64,000 nt of DNA. Origin: Lateolabrax maculatus. Lineage: Eukaryota; Chordata; Actinopteri; Acropomatiformes; Lateolabracidae. Positions 27,782 to 40,900 of this stretch are shown here, piece after piece; within the stretch, counting starts at the first letter, position 1; the number at the start of each line of letters is the position of its first letter. A model generated the notes under the pieces. That model searched no databases. It saw only the letters and a program-made list of their open reading frames with translations, and was not told where the DNA came from. A program made the translations under genes and the position numbers. Where the stretch lies: NCBI GenBank assembly GCA_031216445.1, contig CM062217.1:26106001-26170000 (forward strand), written 5' to 3'.

Positions 27782-30501
27782 CTAACATTAGCCTGCCTTA
27801 GCTAGCTAATAACATTAACTTAGTGATTAGCTTACAAAACACAATTGTAATTTACCAAAGTACTGCAAAGATCTTTCAGATTAGTACAGTTTACTGCAGA
27901 ACAACCCATTTTGTCAGTTTTAAACAAACAATCCCAGTTATTGGAAGCTAGTTAGCTAAAGTTACACTCCTCAGCGTTCCTAGGGGCCGCAGAGCAGCTG
28001 TCAATCATGACGTCACACCCCCTTTTTTATAGCATCAAATAACTTAGTAAAACCAAACATATCGGACAAATAAACACTTCATCCAGTGGTGGCCATCAGG
28101 GCCTGCAAGGCCTTCTCTGCTGGCCTAAGAAATATCTGAATTACAGACTTATTTAAAAAAAAATTAAATATTTTTAAATGTATTATTATTATTTTTTCCA
28201 TTAATACTTAATAAATTATTCCAAATGGTCTATTCGCCTCCTTTCATAGCTTTTCCCCTGGTTGAGCTGCTTCCAAACATGTATATTCATATAACAGCAT
28301 TTATCCAATCACAGTTCAGCCATAATTTGTTGCTAGGGTCAAAGAAATTTGCCTGGAGGCCTTCACAATCAGTTCTGCGGGCCCTGTAGCATAAAGTGTC
28401 GATCAGACTGTTGCTTTAACCAATCAGATTTTGAGTTGACGACACCAAGGCCTTCTAGCAGACGTACGGTGACGTCAGCGTGTTCCCGCCCTTTGATGGG
28501 ATAGTCAGAGAGCGTGCTAGCTAGAGCTAGCAAACTGCATCTGTTGCGAGCTGAACTAGCAGAAATATACTTGTGTTGATTTACAACCTCCTGACCTTAT
28601 TCTGGCTACACGAGTTATCTATCTGTGATGCAACGGCCCTTTATACTGTATTTCTGCATAATGGTTTCTTTAAAGCGGCAATATGTAACTCTGGAGGAAT
28701 GATTGACTCCACGCGGTTCTCTTTCCTGGAGTCAAATAGGCTACTGACGCTTTAGGCTGGTGGTCCGGGCCGGGCTGCATTATTGTGTGTGGATCATTAA
28801 TATAACGGTTAATCGCGGCTCTCAATCTGACGTAGCTGCTGATTGAGTAACGCTGGCTCTGGCTGTTCCTCACGGCTCCATAAAATTCATGGAGGATCTT
28901 GTTTTGTCCTACTTTACTAACTTCCGATGCAGGAAGCGTGTATTGTTGCCATGGAAACCACACAGACTCAGGCACTGATATTTTTAGTGATGCGCTGATG
29001 TCGTGCTCATTTGATAATGCTCTAAACGTCTTATTGACCAATCAGATTGCACGGTCGGATCTACTTGGTGTATAAATAGCCATAAAGTAGTTATTGAGAG
29101 GTGGATTAATTCAGACGAGCACTACTGAAGGCCTAGGTGTGAAATGCAAGGTCCGCCACTGACTTCATCACATACATCAGCATGATAAAAGCGACCTAAA
29201 ACAACTTGTACGTGTACTTTGAGCTGTCATGTCATCCATCTGTATATACAGTCTATGCTGCACCTTTCTATCAGAGGGAAAGCTGAGGGACAAGCAGAGT
29301 CATAAACCGATGGCGTTAGCTTTTCTAGCACGAAAGCTAGCTAACTATTCTGCCTGCACATTTCCTGCCGGCTGACCATTGCCTGTGGGATTTAAAGATG
29401 TTATTGTATGTGTTTTCATTAAAAATGTTAAAATGGTCCCGTTTGTTTAAACTTGTTTTATGCTGTGCACATTTTTTTTTTTTTTTTTTTTTTTCCAGAT
29501 GTGAAAGCCAAGGTGGGAAGTTCACCCTTCCTAAAGTGTGCTACCCAGTTCCCTCTGATCCTCTGGCACCCTTACGCCCGTCACTACTACTTCTGCGTGG
29601 GGACAGAGAAAGAGCAGCAGAAGTGGCACGCTGTCCTCCAGGACTGTGTCAGACACACCAATGATGGTGAGTCCCGCCCAAATGATGATCAACATAAATT
29701 CCTGCACACACGCATTCTCATAAACTCCACGATCTTAACAGCTTATAGCAGGTCACTATTGACAGTTAGATGTTCTTATTTTGGTAACATTGTGCTCCAA
29801 AAGTGTTGAGGATTTACTGATGTTATGCATAGCATATTTAATGAGAAGGTATACAATAGTATAATTTGTTAAAACAAATAAAGATACAAGGCACTGAGAA
29901 ACATTATATGCATGGTAATAAAGCACATACCTGATGTCCTGGGACAGGTTTATGGGATAAATGTGGGATTTGGGCTACAAGCCAAAGGGAGTGGCTCAAA
30001 GCTCTCCACAAGTGGCCTCTTCAACGGTCTGTGACTGTGACTGAATATCTGTGGCTTAAACATATTGGCCAATTGGCTTACTTGCCTTAATGCCACAGAG
30101 ACATTTTGTTGAAAAAATGGAGATGCAGTGAGGACAGAAATGCCTTCATCCAGGATTGGTGTCGGTTCTGTAATTAGCGCAGAAACAGTTAACTGGTGTT
30201 GATAAGAGGCACATGGGAATTAAGGTAGTACCTTTCTACACTTTTTGAGAAATCTTAACGTTTATCACAGTTTGTAAAATAATACCTGATGATGCAACAG
30301 TTCCCTGAAGTTAGCAGGTCTCATCTTGTCTTACATGCCCTGCCCCATGCTGTTCCATTTTTATGCAAAACATAATTTAGTTTGCCCTTTCTGAATTGTG
30401 GAGAAACTTCCCAGCCCCTCTTCAACATGAAGCCATGTGGTTTGGGAAACATTTATGAAAGTATGTTGGATGCACTTTTCTTTGCACATCAGAATCTAGA
30501 A

Positions 30502-30543
<42 letters not shown>

Positions 30544-33500
30544 ATCTTGATGTTAATTTGCAGACAAACAATTGATTTTTACAGTTGGGCCAAAGTAAGG
30601 ATGCACAGTTCAGTAATGCTGGGTTCAAACTGAGCACTCCGCTGGAATTGCTTTAGATCATCCAACCAGCGACATCCACAGTGAGACTTCTGTCCAGCAG
30701 ATAGACTTTGTGCTGGATTCTTGATGTAATCTCAGGCTTGATAGTTTAGTTAGTCCGCAAGTGAAGAGATCTTTTTTTCCATACTCGACTCCTCAACTGT
30801 ATGAATCTCAATGAATATGTAACTGGAAATATGACTGAAAGTGGAAACGAGAGTAAATGCATCATGCCAGGGCGTATTTACCTGGTTGCCATGGCGCTCA
30901 GCTCATAGTGGCATTGTGCAACAGGTAGGACCCAGGAGGAACCTGTCACTTATAACAGGAGCATTGTTCTAACTTTACCTCTGCTGTTTACTTAAGCAGG
31001 GGGTTCATTAACCGACGGGTGAAACAGTTTATCCAACAAACCTGAACTCTCTCACTCAGACTCAGACTGTGTGTGTGTGAGTGTGTGTGAGTGAGTGTGT
31101 GTGAGTGTATGTGTGTCAGTAAAGCACACTACTTCCTGCATGGACACTTGATGTTGGCATTGGATGTAAATCATGAGGTCCATTCCTAGTATATAGTGAG
31201 TCAGGGCTGCACTTCATCTGATGTAACATGTATAGCTTCCTAACCCAGAGATTTGAAATGTAGCGCCAGAGGCAGTGAGTAGTTTTTACAGTGCAGCTTA
31301 ACAACAGCACATTGTTGATGTGTCAAAATCTGCTCTATATCAGCATTTAAATTGTTCTTCTCTCTTTAGGTCTCTTAAACATAAGCATTCTGTGATCTTT
31401 GATATTTATAAGGGCAAAAGCCCTAAAACTTTTTTTTTTTACCTCTTCAGGTTTTTAGCCGTAAATTTCAGCCAAAAACGAGATCAAGCAAAAAAATAAG
31501 AGCATTTTTTTATTCCACTTAATGGCTCAACAGTGCAGAGCGTTGATTGGAAATCTGTGTGAATTATGAGGGAAGGGGCTGTGAGGAACCTGTAAGCGGA
31601 AACACCAATAGTTAACATGCTTGAGCCGTGACACAGGCCAACTGCATGAGTGGTTGAATGACTCCATATGTTCCCTGTGTGCTACACAGAGCAGCGCTTC
31701 AGAGACCTGCACTGGCTTTTTAACGGCTCTGTAAAACAGGGTGTGGGAGCACCAGTTTCACCCCAGGTCAACAGGTCATTCTTCCCCACACAGAGAGCTC
31801 TGTTCAAAGTATAATGGTGTAATATGTAGTTCTGAAACTGAAGGTAATGAAATTTAATAAACTATATTTGGGATTATCCGTTAATCGTTTAAGTCATTCA
31901 TCAAGCCAAAAATTCAGTCAGTCAAAGGTTTGCTGGTTTTCTCTCTGTTAAATCTTTGTAGATTGCAAGAGCCCACAGGGAAGATATTCAAACTATGATG
32001 TCTCTTTATTGACTTAATGAAGAGCCTCAAGATTAGGAAATCATGAAAGGCCCTCATCATTCCAGATGATAAAGTGTGGGGTGCATATTCTCAAATACAC
32101 AGACAGCATTACTGTGTGCTGTACTACAAATGGAAAGAAAAAAGAAATCTGGAGCTGCAGATGGCTGAAAATGCAGACAATGTGGTCTGTCTGTTCTGCA
32201 GCGTTCAGTTTGATATCACAGCAGTCTTAAAAATACTATTTTAGCCACAAGGGAAAAATAGCACTCCAATAATATTAAAAGACAACAGTTTATACGGACA
32301 GCAGAACTGCTCAAACTGCAGACAGCCGACCTACATTTCTGACACACCAGAGATCCATCCAATCCAATGACCTGAATTGAGTATTGATCGAGGAACTCTT
32401 CTATTCTAAAATAAATCTGGGCCAACAGATTCAGGCTTAATCCATACAGTGTGTGTGTCTGGCTTTAGTGTGAGGGGTGTTCAGTGTAACCTAGTGGTGA
32501 GGGTTTGATCTTTGGAATAAGCGGGGTTTCCATTGGCTGCCATGGTTTTTCTGCTGAGGTTGATCTCAGGCTTTACTCTGTATTGTGACTTGGCTGGTAC
32601 AGTTTGGTCCAACAGTTGGGCCGAAATAAACTGTAGAGGCACCAGGTTCAGATCTTGTACAGGATTGTACAGGTAAGTGGCAGGAGGATATGAAGTAGAA
32701 GCAGGTACCATGACATAAAAATCTGTTTTCATCAGTGTTTCCTGTTTTTTCCCTTTTTTTGATATGGCAGCTTTACCGCCTCAGCCCAGCTTAGAAACTT
32801 CTTTTTCATTCTGGCATTTGAGCTGCATTGAATGGTAGTTTGATATAGACTTCAGTCACTCTTGAAAGAGGTCTCAGCCAAATCTACAAAGTGTGCTCCC
32901 TCCATGTCACACTAGCATGTTTTCTTTATCAAAACACTCTATGTTAACATGGTTTTTCTTTTGAGCAGATTTTCATTTTCTTTTGAGGCCAGACAACTTG
33001 AGGAATGTAGAAAAGTTTCACTCACTTTTTTTAGAGGCTTGTCTTTCTCACGTACCATTTAACTCCAGTGTTGACTACTGCCCGACAAGCCACAACAGGG
33101 CACACATGCACATGCTTCATTATTTGATTGATGTATAGTAACCATATTACTCAAAAATTCAGCTAATTCCATATAATAGTAGTCCATAGTCCAGCTCAGT
33201 AAAGGGATACTTTGCCAATTTTTAGTCGGTTTTGTATCATTACAAAAGCGGACGGTGCAAAACACATTTTGTGTCATCTGAGTTTTGCTGTCAAATCCAA
33301 CATGGTGGAAAGGTAAACATTGTTCATTTGCATATACTACCAACATTGTAATGATACAAAGCCGGTTGAAAATCGGCAAAGTACTCCTTTAATGGACCAA
33401 TTATCATGAAGGTTCGTTCTGGGCAAAAAGCCACAAAGTGCCCTCGCCGACACACACATCAGTATTCATTATATTTATATTAACAATAGAAAGAATTACT

Positions 33501-36500
33501 ACATGAAACATGACAAGGAGTCCTCATAGTGATGAACCCACAGAACATGATCAGCCATGCAGCTATCTGCAGATTTTATTTATTTATTTTTTTTTTTCTC
33601 TTTGGATTTATGACCTGTACTGTTACTGTTTTGGATCAGTTTCAGTGCTTTCATCAACCTTATTTCTTGCAGTAGCAGCATGCTCTGTTTTCAGTGAAAA
33701 AGTTCTGATGAAGCCACTGTACATGACCTGCTCAGCAGCAAACAGCAAGCAGACACAGTTAAGCTGGCAATCATAGTGGAGCATTTAGCAGCTAAAGAGT
33801 CAGATAGTCTTCTCAAGAGTTGGTTGAGACAAAATTAGAGCAAAGGGGAGAGTGATTATTGGACATTCATTGACGCCAGGACAGCAGAAACGCGTCATTT
33901 TCACATAATTTCGACTTCTTATAGTTGGAAAAGGTGTTAATAATAACATCAATGGCTCCATTTTATTCCCAGTAAGCCTTGACTGCGTGACAGTGAACCA
34001 ACAGGAACCATACCAGGGCCCTGAAACTGAAGCAGCTACGTAGAATTCAGCCATCATTCACTTTATTATTTACACCTTTGCTTCTCTTAATGTGACATGT
34101 CAAAATATTGTCTGTTAAAAAGCTCAAAGCAACAACTGAAAAATGGAGGTGACTGGCTTTAATTTAGAGTATGTTTCTTCCAAACTGCTAAAACTAGAAA
34201 TATAGTGCCTAAATGCTCACCATTAACAGCTGCTAATCTTTCCATCCCAGGTTTGTCGGAGGAGAATAAAGTCCAAACACCAGCCTTTACTGATGCTGTG
34301 CGACTCTACCGCCAAGCTCAAGGCCACTATGGCACCTGGGAGATGATGTGTGGCGTACCATCACAGGTAAGCATGGCAACATCTATCACTGTCCTCTGTG
34401 TCCGGGGGTCTGTTTCTTCTCTTCAAGTTGGAATGACGTCATACAGTACATCACTGATGACCTATAACAGATTCCATATTGTAGGGAGTAAAACAGAAAT
34501 CTGGCTTCTGCCATGTTTCATGTTAACAGGGGTAGTCAGGTTCTATAAGTTAACACATTCTCTAAATTCCTGCCTTAACCTGATTTTTCCCAGTAACCCG
34601 ATTTCTTGTGTGCATCTAAACATGATAAGACTATTTATTTACTGTGTGCTAAGTGTTTCCACTTAAGACCTATTCATGCCTTGCATTCCCTGAAGGGTGA
34701 TTTAAAAGGCCGTATGTACAGGTGTGGCCTGGCCCAGGTATCTATACCTCTGGCACTGAACAGGTTTTTCTGGATGCTGCAAACCCACAAAGGCCATCGC
34801 ATATACATGATTTTTATGATAAACAGTTCTTTAATGGCTAATATATCATAAAGTAGTAGTACTACCTTCAGTATTGATGTGCTAATTGAAAGGGCTATTT
34901 GATGATTAAAAATATGTTTCACCTGAGTAACACCACTGGTAGCATAGTTTAGCAGAGTTTTCATCCTGGAGGCAGAACAAATCCCTATAGTTTTAAAGTA
35001 AAAACTCAATGTGCTGAGGGCAAAAAGGCATTATTTGTTGGGATAAGTGACATTAGACTGAGGCCCAGAAACCAGCCAGATTAACTGTTCTATGAACCAT
35101 GGTACTCAAGCTACTGAACAAGTGCATGTGGTGAGTGAGATGATTGTGTTCCAATTAGTTTAATGAGTGTCTTGTGTTCCTTGTAGATCCTGTCTAACCT
35201 GGTGATGGAGGACCTCCTCCCTGAGCTGAGGGAGCTCATCTCCCCCCGTCTCAAAGGCAAGCTACACGAAAGGCAGAGGAACTGGATGCTGGTAAGAAAG
35301 TAGTCCACACACTTTTCAATTAAAAATTTCTGTAATTTTAAATCAAGCCCTCAGCAACTGATGCTTAATCGTGTTAATTTCCCAAAAATATTAAAGAAAA
35401 TCCTATTAAATCAAATTGCCTGTAGATTTTTAGTGTTCTCAGGTTAGGAAAGCATTTTAGAACACATGACCGTAAATAATAAACTTGTAAGAATAAAGAA
35501 AAAAACATGATCATGCATACTTGTGTATACTTATCAAAAGTATGTTCACCTCAAAACAAAAATACCAAGTACTGCAGATGTTTGGTTCACTTAAACTGAG
35601 CAACTGAAAATAACAGGAAGTTCTGCCTTCAAGTGTGTGTTTGCTGTGTGTATAGATTAGTGATGCAGTATACAGCCTGGTTCAGGGGCAGTGCCAGGCC
35701 CAGTATGAGGTGCTGTTGCAGAAGTGTGAGGCCCGCTCATCTCTGGAGGCCTCCATACGAACAGACATGGACCAGATCATCACCTCCAAGGAGCATGTCA
35801 CCAACAAGATCAGAGGTTAGCGAGAGAGCCTTTTTTAGCCTTTCTGCGATGGTCTGAAACATTAAATTATTCTTTACTGCTAAATGAAAGAGTATGGGGT
35901 CTTGGAGTGTGCCACCAAAGTGATTACAGACTAAATGTGGGCTCTGATTGGCCTGGTGCTGTGTTGTGTCATGAGTTGTATAAGGGGTGAGAGCAACTGA
36001 CTAGACAGAGCTTCTGTTGCTGCTCAGTGTGTTGGTGTTCGATACCACATGTTTTTAAAATGATACGACTAAAAGGTAAAATTCTAAAGCCTGGTTATTA
36101 ACTCATAATTTCAACATACAAAAATAAAATAAATAACATTTCCTTATTGTATGTATCATATTATTAATTATAATTAAAAACTGAAAGAAAAAGAAATTCC
36201 AGTGGCACACTTCAGACTCCATAGATGACTTACATATTCTTCTTTCATGAAGAACCATGCATACTGATATTTTCTTGTTCAATAATGTTCTTGCTAAAAA
36301 CATCCATGTCATCTGACAACATTGTTGCATCTAACAGTTTTTGCTGATCATATTTAGTTATCACTGCAAATTGGAATAATGTCTGTACTGCAGGAAGACA
36401 GTTCACACATGATCACCTACCTGTAAACACACGCATGAACATCTGCACACAGAATTATCATTTAACTTCCTGTGGGCAACTGACAATCACAGTAACACTC

Positions 36501-37919
36501 CATTTAACCTCCATTCTCTGCATGTGTACAAGTGTTTACTAGTAGTCTGTCAGCCTCCCATCATTGTCACACAGAGGAAACCAGGCAGACCAGCAGCATT
36601 CCCCACACTGTTTATGTATGAAGGAAGCTTTTGGCTGCAGCTGTGTTGCAGTGACAATATGGAGGGAAGACTCTTCAAATAATAAATGGAATACCATATA
36701 AGTAACACTAAAGCCATGGGAGGATAAACCCCCAAATAAAATATTGTAACATAAAGTAGAAGTGTGATTTTCAAATTGTATAAAAATGTCTAATATGTAA
36801 TCTGACCTATAGCATTTATGGTTTAGAATATTATGGTCCCTACTTTCTCAGAGAAATGATATTGTGTTGTCCAGTCAAGACCAAAATGACTACACATGCT
36901 ACATGTAATGTGGCTGCAATTCCAACTTGCTTTTGCATTTTATTGCATATTGATTCAACTTTTCATTTGTAAATGGCTCTCTGTATTTTTTCTTTCTAAA
37001 GTGACAGTCTTGATTTAATTACCAGCATTTTCAAAATAACTCAAGAGTGAAGGAAAGGTTTGTCTGAGGCTCTGACCCTACATACTCACCTACGTCTCCC
37101 CTCTCTTGCATTCCTTGTCCCCCACTCTCCACAGCGGTGGTCCTCCCCAAGGCTGAGAAGCTGCTGAAGGTAAGCATCCAGCCATACATCAGCTCCATCC
37201 TGGACGCCCTGATGGAGCCGACCAGCCGGGGCTTCTCTGAGGTCCGCGACGTGTTCTTCAGAGAGCTGGTAGACATGAGCAAGAACACCCTCAATGAGGG
37301 CACCAAAGAGGCCGTGGCACAGGTGAGGGGTGGAGGCAGAGGTTAAGGATGAGTTCATAGACTGACAAACTTTGCTGTGATGGCAACATGATTTATATGC
37401 AGGTGATAAGACCTTTCAATGGGAAAAATATACATGCATGAACTGGTATCAGCATCAACTGTCCAGTATAATAAGATAAAACAACTTTTGTCTATCTTCG
37501 CTTCCCCTTCCTATCCCTTCCTATCCGCCCCCTCAGCACATGGAGAGGATCTCCATGCTGGCCTTCCATCCAGTCAAGATGCAGAACTGCTATGAGAAGG
37601 TGGAGCAGCTGAGTCTGGAGGGTCTGCAGCAGAGGTTTGATGTCTCCAGACCCTCCGTGTTCGTCCAGAGGGCCCAGATCCTCATGAGAGAGGTGACGCT
37701 CTAATGCTGCAACTACTGTACATACGTCACTTTGCTTTAATGATTGGGTTTAGTCTAGCATGCAGTATTGCAGTGGTGGAGGAAATATACTCAAGTAAAG
37801 TACAAGTACCTCAAATTTGTACTGTAATTGCAAATGTACTTTCAAACTTACTACATTCCACCACTGCAGTATGAGTTTTATATTGTGTTTGCTCACAGTG
37901 ACAGCTTCAAGTATTAAAG

Positions 37920-37965
<46 letters not shown>

Positions 37966-40900
37966 TACTACTACTACTACTACTTATGTAGGTTTGTCTA
38001 TCATTCTATCAGTTTCAATAACATTGTACTCAACAAGTTAATTGCTTGGGAACACAATGATATCACTACAATGCAACCTGATAGGTCAGGCGATCATTCA
38101 GATTGTAAACAAGCGAATGATGCACATCTTCTGTATGGCAAAGGGAAACATGGAGCACATGGTCGATTATGAAACTTCATTTTTGGAAACTTGTTTTGAT
38201 GTTAATTTGTAACTGCAGAATTTCCTGTTGAGACCAGGGGAAAATGAAGGTAGAAGGACTTGTTGATGACATTTCTAGTTGATGTAAGGCCACCAACACA
38301 ACCAACACCTTTATTTATCCAAACCTTTTCTTATTAAAACCAATGTAGTGTAAAAAGATGATGTAGATATATCATCATGTGGCAGGTAAGATCAGCAGAC
38401 CAGTTATGGAAACTATTTCTTCTATTACTACAGCATATTAGTATTATCTTAAGATATATTGAGGTTGCCCTTGCGTTTAAGCCATCCATATGATCCAAAA
38501 ATGTATTTTGAGTTAGATCGAAAAGTGAGTACACCTGAAATGTCCTGAAATCCCTTTTTTGCACAAGAAAACTACTGTACGTGCACATAACTACAGTTTG
38601 CTAAACCCCTTCCCTGAAAAGTTATTGTCCAATCATAATTTAGCAACTGTAAATAGGCATGGCAGACCTCAAGCTTCAGATTCTTTACATGCTACAATGG
38701 TGTGAATGGGGTGCAAGTAGGAGTGATACTACTGTATCTAAAGACTTTGTAGGGCTGTGTCCTATCGCCTTTCTAAAACTAACAATACAACAGCGAAAAG
38801 ATCCAGAGGATCTGCCATGTCAGAGTACAGGGTATAACTTCAGTGCTTCTGGCCTGCTCTGTATTACTCCAGATGACTGCTTAACTCATGGGTATGTCCT
38901 CACCCCGAAATCCTTTTCTCGCGTAAAAATTAAGCATGTTGTTTGAAAACATAAACAATGAAGCCAAAAGCTTTGTGTTATTTGTCAAATTAATCAACAA
39001 TGTATTTCTAATCTATAGTAAACTTGAATGTATGTTAGACAGAAAAAAAAACATGATGTTGCATTTTTTCTTGTAATACTGTACTAAAATACTATGGGTA
39101 ACTATCCATGTCTACACAGTACATGGATCATGAACTGGTGAGTAGGCTGACAATTTTACCTGGGTCCATAGTCATATACTCATTATTACCAATTGGACTG
39201 AAAGCCAAAACTAAGAAATAGTTCTTATAAAACAGGAATTATCATTTAATACTCTTTGCTTCACCTACAAGGCCCAATTGTAGTGAATGTGATGCAGGAT
39301 TCAGAATGTCTATTTACCCTGGATACTAGAGGGTAAATAGTCTTTACAATAACACAAAACAGGTATTGAGTTTGATTTTTGCAACAATCTGTAAAGAAAA
39401 GCTTGAAAATGTGCGTGGATTGGTGTCAGAAGCTGCCCTCAGGCCACTGTCAGGGTGTGTGTTTACACTGTTTGACTAGCCTGGGAACCAAATGAATCTG
39501 CAGCTCATGTTTCATTTGCTCTGGCAGATACGTCTGGCCACTCTCCCATTCAAACTGAGTTCTCTGCCGATTTATCGGGTGAACCAATCACAAGCGTTTA
39601 TCTAGTAGGAGGCGGGTTTAAGACGATGACTGACAGAGACGAGCGCCATTCAGGTATCTATGTAAATATCCAAGATGGTAGCTCCCGTGCCCCGACCAGC
39701 TAAAGCGGCATTATTAAACGGACTGGACGGTAAATTTTCTCTAAAAGAAGAACGAACAACTGCACTTAAACTTTAGGTTGATAAGAAATATGTGTTTGCC
39801 GAACTTCTGACAGGACGTACTGTACGACAGGATGGCGTTTCATTGCTCTGATTGGTTGTCTCCGCCTGTCGATAACGCCCCTTGGAAATTAAAAATGAAT
39901 TGAGAGGTTCCAGACTTATACGCATTTGCGAATTAGTCTGGCGATGCCAGGCTACTGTTTGACTGCAGTCCTTCAGAATTAGAGGGTTCTTGTCTTTAGT
40001 GGCTGGAGGTCTATACATACTGGTTTGTAGTGGTACAGCCACAGTCATTATTCACCGCCAAACATGTCTATTCATAGAACCTTTCATCTCTCGTTTCCTC
40101 AAGTTTATGTTTCAGTGGGAACTACTGTCTACCAAAGAAATAGTCCCTTTTGAAAAAGTGTGCTCTGTGGATTTTCTAGAGTAACATGCACACTCTTTCG
40201 GAAATTGTCATTTGTTAATGCCAAGGCACCACTAACTAAATTCCCTGTGGCTCCTTTGTGTCGCGGTTATTATCACTAGATTCAGGTTCAAACATGATGG
40301 TTTCTACATTGGAATAAACCTAAATTATCCTCTGGTTTATTTCCTTGAGATTTAAATGCTAAAAAATGCAATTCTTCTTACATAAAGCCTAGGGACTTGA
40401 AATAATTGCATTAATCTCCCATGTGTCGAGACTTGCACAGGATCTCGGGAAGAGATCCAAGAGGCAGGGATTCTGGCATTCCGCCCCCCACAGAGGAATC
40501 GCTTATCATGACCTCCTCAGCGTGGCCTGGGGCCAGTTGGGAGGTCTACACTTTAACTCAAGGTCATTCAGAGTTCAAGTACTGTTTAGAAACCACAGAT
40601 ACTCAAGCTGTGAAGCCTTTTTCTCAAGTCTGTTAAAAAAATAAAAGGACTCAAGGACTTTGTCCTGTTTCACTCGCCACTTCAAAATGTAGATTTGTAG
40701 CACAGGACAATAAAGTAACAAAATGACCACACCCACCCACTACTAGTGAAAACAAATTGCTTAAGATGCCTTCTTTAAGTTAGTCATCAAAAAGCTGCTG
40801 AGCTGTCAGGTTTCAGTATATTTCTGACTACAAAATACATGATGTGTTCTGTATTTCTGGCTTCTTGGAATCAGGATTTTACAGCAGATGAGTGCAAATC

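Larger units (their letters stand above)
27502..29257 (+). mobile_element. outer hAT-like non-autonomous element with 8-bp TSD
   Basis: Left end catagactgtatataaagat and right end (complement) catagactgtatatacagat match at 20 of 22 positions over the full arm. The flanks are an identical 8-mer, ctgcacct, at 27,494-27,501 and 29,258-29,265. An 8-bp duplication is the hAT signature. No transposase is coded. It contains a C/CA tract and a second nested element. Located in niban2 intron 4. Confidence 0.82.

Noticed and set aside
28670..29041. 123-codon minus-strand frame as a new gene
   Set aside because: Lies inside the nested hAT-like element, matches no family and has no splice or promoter context.
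30382..30633. Poly-Cys (plus) and poly-Asn (minus) frames
   Set aside because: Both come from the GTT microsatellite in niban2 intron 5.
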